Shown here in pieces: positions 55,772-64,000 of a stretch of 64,000 bases of DNA; within the stretch, counting starts at the first letter, position 1, and the number at the start of each line of letters is the position of its first letter. The notes under the pieces were generated by a model. That model was not told the origin of the DNA. It saw only the letters and a program-made list of their open reading frames with translations, and did no database searches. Source of the DNA: Ursus arctos (Eukaryota; Chordata; Mammalia; Carnivora; Ursidae); contig NW_026622874.1 in the NCBI RefSeq assembly GCF_023065955.2, positions 23,803,772 to 23,867,771 of the forward strand, in the 5' to 3' direction. The position numbers and the translations under genes were made by a program.

Positions 55772-56296
55772 GGGCTGAGTGGTGACCCCCAAAGATATGA
55801 GGTCCTAATTTCTGGAATCTGTGAATGTTACTTAAAAAAATTAAAAAGCAGTTTTTAATTGTGGTAAAATACACATAACATAAAATGTATTATACGGTAA
55901 AGCTTTAATTGTTGAGACTAAGGCTTTTGAGATGAGGAGATGATCCTGGACCATCTGGGTGGACCCTAAATGCCATCAGAAGTATCCCTATTAGGGAGAC
56001 GCAGAGGGAGATTAGACACAGAAGAGGAGGAGGCAGTGTGACCACAGAGCCAGAGACTGGAATGATCCAGGCACGAGCCAAGGGATTTCAGCAGCCACCA
56101 GAAGTTGGAAGAGGCAAGGAATAGATTCTCCGCTAGAGCCTCCAGAGGTAGCACACCCCCCGTTGTCACCTTGATCATATCCCACTGAAACTGATATCAG
56201 ACTTCTGGCCTCCAGAGCAGAGAGGATCCATTTCTGTTGTTTTAAGGCACCGACTTTGTGATAATCTTTTACAGCCGCCCTGGGTACTAAAAGACT
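55772..56296 (+). mobile_element. MLT1-type MaLR LTR, sense, with internal L1 scrap
   Basis: ACCCCCAAAGATATGAGGTCCTAATTTCTGGAATCTGTGAATGTTAC, TTGAGATGAGGAGATGATCCTGGACCATCTGGGTGGACCC, AGCCACCAGAAGTTGGAAGAGGCAAGGAATAG, CTTCTGGCCTCCAGAGC, TTCTGTTGTTTTAAGGCACCGAC are MLT1 LTR landmarks. Non-coding. Antisense L1 text (TGTGGTAAAATACACATAACATAAAATG) replaces a stretch at about 55,835-55,904. Confidence 0.82.
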
Positions 56297-56600
56297 GCCC
56301 TCAGCCCCTTGCTGTATGGGCCTCTTCACATGGCATCTCACAGCACAGCACTTTGTTTCATTAGACCCAGCAAGCAAGGAGAGCCAGACGGAGCGTGAGC
56401 AAGATGGAAGTCACGGCAGTAGAACCTCATTGCAGATACAACGTCCCATCACTTCTGCTGTTTTTTTTTTTTACAAATTAGAAGCAAATCACTAACGTTA
56501 GGCCCACACAGCAGGGGAGGGGATTATGTGAGGGCTTGAATACCAGGAGACAGGGATCACTGGCAACCATCTTAGAAGCTTCCTACATAGCAACCTGCAG
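56297..56600 (+). repeat. Old interspersed repeat, right half, family not assigned
   Basis: CCTCAGCCCCTTGCTGTATGGGCCTCTTCACATGGC, CCATCACTTCTGCTG, ATTAGAAGCAAATCACTAACG, CCCACACAGCAGGGGAGGGGATTATG, CATCTTAGAAGCTTCCTAC complete the element split by the MLT1. Confidence 0.65.
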
Positions 56601-57262
56601 TATTTGGCATGAGATAAAGGGAAACCAGAATGCATCTCCAATTGCAGACTAGACTTTGCTGAGTGTTTTTCTGCTTCTTGCTTGATTCATTTGCTGAGGT
56701 AGCCTTTACCTGGAGGGCTCTTGTTAGGAATGACATAATTTCCTATAGAATCCATTTTGATTCGCCCTGCTTTGCTGGAAAAGGTTGACCACATAATCTC
56801 TACCCCTCTTTTTCACACCAACCTAAAATCTCACATCTTTCATGTAGACTTTCAAGATCAACTGGAAGTTTTATATAGATTCCCAATACCCTAAACGTAA
56901 TAAACTCATGACCTTTATCTGTTCTGAAAGAGGAGGAAAAACAAGACACCCGTAGAAAGATTCCATCTAGGGCTGATATAACCAGCTTATTTATAATTAT
57001 CCAAGTAATTTTGTTGCTGGCTTTCTGCGGAAGCAAATAGATTGTTACATTAAGCTCTGTTCATCTGGGAAGGTACGTTCCACAAAACAGAGGAATTGAT
57101 GGCGCTGATGTTCAGATCCCTCCTCTCTCCCCATGCATTTCTTCCATATTGGAGTCCTACCGCTATCCCACGGTGTTGTATTCCGTGACATAGCTTTACA
57201 TCTATTACTGGATTGTAGTGCTGTGTCTTAGGGTTCTGGGAGCGTGATTTGCTGACCAACTA
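56601..57262. other. Unassigned sequence
   Basis: No gene is recognised. A minus-strand CAG|GTAAAG donor near 56,710 has no supported exon. Confidence 0.35.
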
Positions 57263-57415
57263 AGTCCTAATCACCTGAAGAGCTTGATAAAAATGCAGAT
57301 ATTTAGGCCCAACCCAGTTTTGCTAAATCTATGAAGTCTGGTGTGGGACCCAGAAACCTATATTTTAAATAAGCTTCCCAGGTGATTCTTATGCACAATA
57401 AAGATGAGAACACTA
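57263..57415 (+). repeat. MER5A-like hAT-Charlie remnant
   Basis: AATCACCTGAAGAGCTTGATAAAAATGCAGATATTTAGGCCCAACCC, GGGACCCAGAAACCTATATTTTAAATAAGCTTCCCAGGTGATTCTTATGC are MER5 landmarks. Confidence 0.78.
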
Positions 57416-58600
57416 ACCTAAACCCTGTTCCCTGCTCAAGCAGTTTTCATAGCTATCTGTGAATGCTACCCATCTGTTCTATGATATTTATGTTTTCGCA
57501 GTCAGTCGCCTTTTTAAGTATTTGGAAATACTTAACCCAGTATTTCCTAATTAGTGATAATTTTACCACTGGTGGTAGGCAAAGGGCTTTCAGGGGTTAG
57601 GTGTGAGACCGTTTAAAATGTTAATCGTCGTTTTTGTTACTTTTGGAGTATTTATGGCAAATTGTATAGGAGTGATATAGAGTTTTTTAAATGAATTTAT
57701 TCTTATAAAAAGAGTTAATTTAAAGAAAATATATTAAATAAGCAATATGTAGGTGATATGCATATTTGGCAGAAACAATGGCAGACATAATCAAATGGTT
57801 GAAGTTTGGGAAACACTCTCCTGGCCCAAAAGAAAAACTCTTTGTAGATTTCAGGTATCACAGTGGGAACTGGAGGAGGCATTCTGGTGCAGAAAGGCCC
57901 TTTGTAGGTCACTGCCCATGCTTTTATGTGGGTCAGGCCTGGTGATCAATAACCATCATGAAGCTGATCAGAGTAAATAGAAGAGCTGTACCTTCGCAAG
58001 GTATGTCTCTTGTGAATATAGAAGAGAGAGAGCCAGAGTAAGAAGTAGTTGCAAACTGGTGCAATAGAGCTGTACAGAGGCATACATTTATTCGATCCCA
58101 GGACTGGTTCTTGGTAAAAATGCAATGGAGGTAAAGCACCCTCCCACATCCCCCCACTGGGTCCTCTTTCTGTCAGGGGCATGGCGCTATGCTGTCCCCT
58201 CCTTCCTTCTCTTACCCTCTTCCTTCTTGCCCACCCTGACCTCATCAAATTTTGCTCTCAGGGCTTTTATTTTTTTCAGAGTTGTAAATGATCCATATTA
58301 TCCCAAAGCATTGGTTTTCAAATTCTATTGAAGCATTTTAGCACAAAAATTAACTAATGAATATATTTTCTTGGAGATGAAAAAAACCTACTTTATATAT
58401 AGATATATATATATAGATAGATATATGTATATATCAGTGACTTTTCTTTAGTTACAGATGATTATAATATTCTATAAATAATGTAATATAATATATGTTA
58501 GGGCAATTTGATGTTTTTGGAAATTTGATTCATCATATAATATATTTGTTAGGTGCTTTTTTTTTTTCCTATTTAAATTTCACTGCCCATTTGAGATTTT
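57416..58600. other. Unassigned AT-rich sequence
   Basis: AT-rich TATA/GATA tract at 58,393-58,434 (ATATAGATATATATATATAGATAGATATATG). No gene is recognised. Confidence 0.35.
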
Positions 58601-58950
58601 AGGACTGTGCTGCCCTGTATAGCAGCCACTAGCCACATGGGGCTATTGAGCACTTGAAATGGGAACAGTCTGAATTGAGATGTGTTGTTAGTATAAAATA
58701 TACACCAAATTTCAACAGCTTAGTATAACAAAAAAGAACGTAAAATATACAATTAATAAGTTTAAAATATTGAGTATATGTTGAAATGATAATATTTTTA
58801 GCTATATTGTGTTAAAATATACTATACAAATTTAGTTTCACCTGTTTCTTTTTACCTGTTTTAATGTGGTTACTAGAAAATTTAAATTTACATATGTGGC
58901 TCATATTAGTGTGTTAGTGGTTCACATATTTCCATGGATACCATTGCCTT
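58601..58950. repeat. Old non-autonomous DNA-transposon-like repeat
   Basis: GTATAGCAGCCACTAGCCACATGGGGCTATTGAGCACTTGAAATG ... GTTGAAATGATAATATTTTTAGC ... GTGGTTACTAGAAAATTTAAATTTACATATGTGGCTC is the recurrent CCACATGTGGCTA-class repeat text. Family name not certain. Confidence 0.6.
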
Positions 58951-60146
58951 AGAAAATACTAAGTTCAACTTGCAATAAATCCCAGCCTTTTATTGACTTG
59001 ACACTGAATGATCATGGGCTCTGAATTTCCCAACATCCTCTGAGTGCTGACAGTGCAAAGTTATGGCTCTTTGGTTCCTAAGTTGGGTATTTAGGTCAAT
59101 TCCCTTACCTCCTTAGTTAATATTAGTAGATTCTATTACAGAAAGATCATCTTGGTCAAGCCTACTTCTTATAAAACCATACCTTATAATAAGACAACAT
59201 AAAAATACGTAGAAAAGTATTTGGATCAACTACAAAGTCAAAGAAGAATGTAGGAGTATCAGGATATTGCAAATATGTATGTAACAAGTCCAAGATTCCT
59301 TCAGTTATTTTTTCCTTTGGCTCATTGATGAGAATCTTCCAATTTTTTTTTCTGGTAAGTATTACCCTCTTCTCAGGTAGAGTGTTTAGACTTCATAAAG
59401 CTCTTTTTGCTGCAGGTATCGTAATACTAAGGCATTGAAAATCATAACTATCATCATTATAATTGAGTTCTTCAGCTGCCAGTCAATTAGTACCCATTTA
59501 TGAGTGTAGAGTATTAGATCATATTGTGACTGATCTGCTTTTTGTTTACCCAAATCTGAAGCCGAAATAAATAATTTTGTTATCCAAGCTGTAGCTTTTG
59601 TTTTGGCCATACCATTAAACAGAATACTATTGGCCTTAGGGGCCTCTGTCTGTTGATGTTGTATCTGCATATATTCCTAATTTTATTAGACAGTGTAGAT
59701 GAACACGTGGTACTGGAGGTGAATCTGCCTGAGTCTTTCTTCATTACTCTTCTTTTCACCTTGAACCCTGGGTGGTCCTTGACATCATCCTTAGTTCTAT
59801 TTGCTTTCCTTCCTCAAGCCTCAAGCTGTCCCTGGTCTCCCCATGCTCCAGTGTGGCTTCAGAGTTGAGAAATGGGTGATTCACTCCAATGTATTGTCCC
59901 AGTCCTGTCCTGGCCAAACTTACATCTGGGCCCAAATCCCAGTCCTAGCTTAGCTCCTACCTGTTGGCTATATTTGTCTTACCCTGTCAGAATTCCTTAG
60001 GCTTTCGATACCTGATGCCCTGTGTCAGCTAACAAGTTCTAGCAGTCATCAAAGTCAATGAATGTATAGCAAATGGATATTAAAATGCAGCATCAAAATT
60101 CTGCAATCTTTCATGAATTCCCCTAGGTAATTAATTACCTGGAATA
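58951..60146. other. Unassigned sequence
   Basis: No repeat or exon is recognised. An antisense 94-codon reading at 59,386-59,670 has no support. Confidence 0.35.
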
Positions 60147-60317
60147 TTGAGCATGGCACATCACTCTTTCTTTACTTATTTTTTAAGACATTTTATTATT
60201 ATTTTTTAAAGTAATCTCTACACCCAACATGGGGCTTGAACTCACAACCGTGAGATCAATAGTTGAATGCTCTACCTACTAAGCCAGCCAGGTGCCCCTT
60301 GAGCATGGTGTATCACT
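60147..60317 (-). repeat. tRNA-like older CanSINE, antisense
   Basis: Sense text reads GGGGCACCTGGCTGGCTTAG...GTTGTGAGTTCAAGCCCCATGTTGGG then an A-rich tail, so it keeps A- and B-box-like sequences. Flanks TTGAGCATGGCACATCACT (60,147) and TTGAGCATGGTGTATCACT (60,299) are a 19-bp duplication with 3 differences. Confidence 0.88.
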
Positions 60318-61086
60318 TCTTACCCAGCACACGTGGAACTATCTGAAACAAAGGACAAATAACCTTGCTACAAAATTGTGTCGAGATTTAATTAACAGAA
60401 AACACTGCATAACATGTGTATCAGATACTATGAGGAGTCACTGCCTGTAATTACAGCATTCGGATATCCTTGTGTCCTCTGTTTTGAAATCCATTCACCT
60501 CACCCATACTTTTGACATTGAAATCCTTTTTCAGAGAAGACTATAGAACCATGAGATACACTTCCTTCTGTGTTTAGGCTTCCTATATGTCTCATGCATT
60601 GGATATTTTAATTTCCCAAGTGACCTTTCAACTTGTATTAAGCTGTGATGGCTTCACTTTGTGATTTCTGGGAAGCCACAATAACATTTAGTTTTCTAGC
60701 CAAGACTCTACCTGAGGCATGTGCCACAAGAAATCATCTTTGGAGTTACCAGGGTGAAGGATGAAGGATTCTTGATTATTTTTTCTGTGGCTGCTATCTT
60801 ACTTTTGTCTTGAAAGAATCTTCCAGGAACTTCTACTAAATCAGCCATTCCTTATTCTATAATAGCATATTCCTATTTGTCAATCATTACCAACATATAA
60901 CATTCAGTTCCTAATAATAAAATTATTTATTATTACTAAAATAATTATTTTTATATTACTAATATAATAATTATTAAAATTATTATTATTATTTCTTAGG
61001 TGTTTCACAATGACCATCATTATTCTTAAGTTCTCTGCCATCTTGATAAGTCTGAGAAATCTTTTGCTGAAGCCATATCTTCTCCT
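60318..61086. other. Unassigned, with AT-rich tract
   Basis: The stretch 60,905-60,995 is almost pure A/T with ATT/TAA repeats and many short inverted repeats. No gene is recognised. Confidence 0.4.
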
Positions 61087-61222
61087 GAGAGATTTTTTTT
61101 TCATTTTTGAAAAGTAGGCTCCTGCCTAATATGGGGCTTGAACTCACAACCTGGAGATCAAGAGTTGCATGTTCTACTAACTGAGCAAGCCCGGTACCCA
61201 TCCCCCACCCCCGAGAGATTTT
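61087..61222 (-). repeat. tRNA-Lys(CTT)-like SINE, antisense, with 10-bp TSD
   Basis: GAGAGATTTT is duplicated at 61,087-61,096 and 61,213-61,222. The sense head (about 61,124-61,198) keeps TTGCTCAGTTAG (A box), ACTCTTGATC (tRNA-Lys anticodon-loop text) and GAGTTCAAGCCCC (B box). It is a SINE, not a tRNA gene: the acceptor stem is not intact and an A-rich tail follows. Confidence 0.92.
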
Positions 61223-61485
61223 GGCTAAAAGATTTAAATTCTATTGATGAAATTTTAGCAGCCACCAGGAGAAAGAATTTGGAGTGATGATATGTGTACT
61301 TTCCAGGCTCTTAAAATTCTGCCATCTAGTTGTTTCCTTATTTGCTCATTGTTCATTTATTCATTCAAGAAATATTTACTTAATACCTGCTTTTGGATAG
61401 GTCCTGATCGAGGCACTGGGAATGTAGTAGCCTAGAAGAAGAGTCAGAGGATTAGACAGCCAAAGTACTGCTAGAGTGCTGAATA

Positions 61486-61499
61486 AGTGTGTGAGTGTG

Positions 61500-61544
<45 letters not shown>
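61486..61544. repeat. (TG)n microsatellite
   Basis: Long TG run with two interruptions near its start. It is potentially Z-DNA forming and is read as poly-Cys/Val in a spurious ORF. Confidence 0.97.
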
Positions 61545-61545
<1 letters not shown>

Positions 61546-61546
<1 letters not shown>

Positions 61547-61562
61547 GGGGAGGGAGGGTGGG
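61546..61562 (+). other. G-quadruplex motif with 1-nt loops
   Basis: GGGGGAGGGAGGGTGGG: four G-runs of at least 3 separated by single bases A, A, T. It lies directly after the (TG)n and before a 50-base purine-rich tract. Confidence 0.9.
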
Positions 61563-61609
61563 AGAGAGGGAGAAAGAGAGAAAGGGCAAGGGAAAGAGAG
61601 AAAGGGAAT

Positions 61610-62995
61610 TACATAGACTTTCACTTCTCATTTCATTTGGGTTAGTAGTTGTAGATCTAGCAAATATTATTCTGGGATAAGATATATGAGGATTGTTCTG
61701 CTTATCTTATAGCAGAGTTTCCCACATTTTTGGGGAAGATGGAATCAGTTTTCATAGAACACCAAACAACATCTGGGGAGTATAGTTGGGAGAGACACCC
61801 AGTTGATCATTGACGTTGGTTCTTTCTAAATTAGCCTTTCTAACTTTGTCAATACCCCTTTTCATTCCCACTGCCAGTAATTTATTCCTATTCATTATCT
61901 GCCCTACCTGGGCCATTGCAATAAAGTTTTCCATCTGGTCTTCAAGATTTTAGTCTCTCCCAATGCAGTCCATCCTCCATACTATTACTGGCAGCCTTCT
62001 ACTGAGCAACCTTTAGTTGTAGGCGAGGCTCAGAGATTAGGTGCCACAAACAAGGTTGCATAGGTAACAAGTGGGAGTAACAAGAATTCTATTATATTGG
62101 TGTTTTTAAAACTGTGATCTGTAGAACACTAGCGGTCTAAGGACATTCCCAAGTACTCCGTGAGGATTTGTAAACTTTTTCATTTAAATCATAATCCCTT
62201 ACCTTTGACCTAGAGCTAGACTACCCAAAGTGACCCCTCCCTTGCTAGGGACTGCAACACAGTTTCAGTTGTTGTGTTTGTGCTCATTGTAATGTTGAAG
62301 AGGGTAATGTTGCTTTAGTTGGGATTGACTTTTGAGGAAAAAGCGGATTGTGAAATTTTTTTCAGCAGTGGTTGCAAGAATCTTGATTTGGAAAAAGAGT
62401 TTTCCATCTTTTCTAGCTCTAAGGAAGTGTTTTAACTATAGCTGGAGGGTTTATTCTATTTCCTCTGGGGCAAGACAGACACACATGGGTGACATAAGGC
62501 ATGAGGAATACGCAAAGAAGAATTATTTTACAGTATCAGGTAAATAAGAAATAGGAAGGACTCCAACTGCCAATCAGTCAATCAACAGGCAGAAAATTGG
62601 AGAAATTAAAAATATTAGAGTGGAGCCAGGTCTCTTTGCACAGCTAGGTGTGTGAGGGCTGAAGATGCAGGATTACTGGGCTAGTTTCTACCTAAATCTC
62701 CAGAGCCTGCAGATGTTTCTGAGTGAGTGCTGCAGGAGCTACCAGGTGGCAGGTGGATTAGTGCCCATGTGTCATGTCTGTGCTTGGGAAGGAAAGGACA
62801 ATGAAAGATCCTTGAGAATTTTTAGAAGCAAGTTATGGATGAGGACAAGAGGACAGAATGCAGGTCAGAGACAATCTTCAGAAAACCTGCCCTGGTGGAT
62901 TTCCTTGCAATGGAGGGAAGTGAAGTTTTCTCTAACCCCAGTCTTTCAGTGCAATGTACGCATTTTAACTGTGGGCTAGGGATAGGTTACATCAG
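61610..62995. other. Unassigned sequence
   Basis: No repeat or gene is recognised. Short + ORFs at 62,332-62,979 lack splice or family support. Confidence 0.3.
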
Positions 62996-62999
62996 AGTT

Positions 63000-63135
63000 G
63001 CTTATAATGCTCGTTAAAAATACAGCTTTCTGGGGGCTGACTCAGAATCTCGGAATATCAGGGAATGGGACCGGTCAGTTCTAGCATTCCAGAAAATTCT
63101 TAAGCATGTTAGAATTTGAGATCTACTCTCCTGGG
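63000..63135 (+). repeat. MER5-like remnant
   Basis: TGCTTATAATGCTCGTTAAAAATACAGCTTTCTGGG, AGAATCTCGGAATATCAGGGAATGGGACC, AGCATTCCAGAAAATTCTTAAGC follow MER5-class order. Strongly diverged. Confidence 0.5.
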
Positions 63136-63256
63136 GACTTTCTTTATAAAGTAAGGGACAGGGTTGCTGGAGGGACTCTAAAATTTTCTTTTTGAAACCT
63201 GGCCGAACTCTTTGAAAGAAAAGGTGATCACCTATTGGAATGATAGGGCATACAAG

Positions 63257-64000
63257 TTTTAATTTTTTAATTTTTTATTATGTTATGTTAGTCACCGTAC
63301 AGTAAATCATTAGTTTTTGATGTAGTGTTCCGTGATTCATTGTTTGCGTATAACACCCAGTGCTCCATGCAATACGTGCCCTCCTTAATACCCATCACCG
63401 GCCTAGCCTTAATTCCCCACCCTCCTTCCCTCTGAAACCCTCAGTTTGTTTCCCAGAATCCATAGTCTCTTGTGGTTCATTCCCCCTTCTGATTACCCCC
63501 CCCATCATTCTTCCCTTCCTTCTCCTACCCATCTCCCTGCTATTTCTTATGTTCCACAAATGAGTGAAACCATATGATAATTGTCTTTCTCTGCTTGACT
63601 TATTTCACTTAGCATAATCTCCTCCTGACCCATCCATGTTGCTGCAAATGTTGGGTAATCGTTCTTTTTGATGGCTGAGTAATATTCCATTGTATATATG
63701 GACCACATCTTTATCCATTCATCTGTTGAAGGGCATCTCGGCTCCTTCCAGAGTTTAGCTATTGTGGACAATGCTGCTATGAACATTGGGGTACATATGG
63801 CCCTTCTCTTCACTACATCTGTATCTTTGGGGTAAATACCCAGTAGTGCAATTGCTGGATCATAAGGTAGCTCTATTTTTAACTTTTTGAGGGACCTCCA
63901 CACTGTTTTCCATAGTGGCTGTATCAGCTTGCATTCCCACCAAGAGTGTAAGAGGGTTCTCCTTTCTCCACATCCTCTCAAACATTTGTTGTTTTCGCCT
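63257..64000 (-). mobile_element. LINE-1 3' end, antisense, cut by window edge
   Basis: T-rich tail, then antisense L1 3'UTR (TTAGTCACCGTACAGTAAATC, TAACACCCAGTGCTCCATGC, CCCATCACCGGCC), then ORF2. A young carnivore L1 by its similarity to the 45.5-kb stub. It continues beyond the window. Confidence 0.97.
63547..64000 (-). pseudogene. L1 ORF2 C-terminal fragment (open, truncated by window)
   Basis: About 150 codons are open from the window edge to a stop at 63,547. Hallmarks of the L1 ORF2p C-terminus are visible in order: [65 protein letters not shown]. The endonuclease and reverse transcriptase domains would lie outside the window, so intactness cannot be judged. It is a transposon protein, not a host gene. 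Confidence 0.93.

Noticed and set aside
61124..61198. tRNA gene
   Set aside because: tRNA-like sequence is part of a SINE with TSD and A-rich tail. The acceptor stem does not pair.
1..64000. CRISPR array, prophage, operon or other prokaryotic-type system
   Set aside because: No regularly spaced repeats, no dense coding, no ribosome binding sites. The repeats present are mammalian retroelements throughout.

Overview
This window looks like ordinary nuclear DNA from a caniform carnivore, most probably a bear-family genome. The main evidence is at least ten young tRNA-Lys-derived carnivore SINEs (CanSINEs). They start GGGGCGCCTGGGTGGC and end in CT-rich DNA, (AAATA)n and a poly-A tail, and many sit between perfect target-site duplications. 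The body of the element matches the ursid/pinniped/mustelid type rather than the dog SINEC_Cf type. LINE-1, L2, MIR, MER5 and MaLR-LTR remnants make up most of the rest. Nothing prokaryotic, plasmid-like, CRISPR-like or phage-like is present. No complete protein-coding gene can be read out of the sequence.

Layout. From 0 to 9.7 kb there are SINEs, ancient L1, L2, MIR and MER5 remnants and unassigned unique sequence. A CpG island lies at about 9.79-10.48 kb. It is the only strong promoter-like region and carries possible splice donors facing both ways, which would suit a bidirectional promoter. About 5.2 kb downstream on the + strand, at 15,751-15,866, is the best exon candidate in the window. 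It has a pyrimidine-rich acceptor, a GTAAGT donor and a well-placed ATG followed by 34 open codons. I do not recognise the protein. From 16 to 37 kb the sequence is probably intronic or intergenic. It includes a 299-bp tandem duplication (16,891-17,488) that is identical by eye.

From 37.8 to 46.2 kb is a LINE-1 landing zone. It holds three head-to-tail L1 segments (37.8-41.7 kb) with two SINEs nested in the first. A three-layer nest follows at 43.9-46.2 kb: an old L1M, split by a younger L1, itself split by an antisense L1 stub. From 46 to 63 kb is mixed unique DNA with SINEs, MIRs, an MLT1-type LTR inside another old repeat, and a (TG)n tract followed by a short-loop G-quadruplex motif. The window ends inside an antisense L1 that keeps an open ORF2 C-terminus.

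The parts do not work together as an operon or system. The functional content I can support is one CpG-island promoter, probably driving a + strand transcript through the 15.75-kb exon and perhaps a divergent transcript. Everything else is repeat history. Repeat boundaries are by eye and approximate unless a target-site duplication fixes them.
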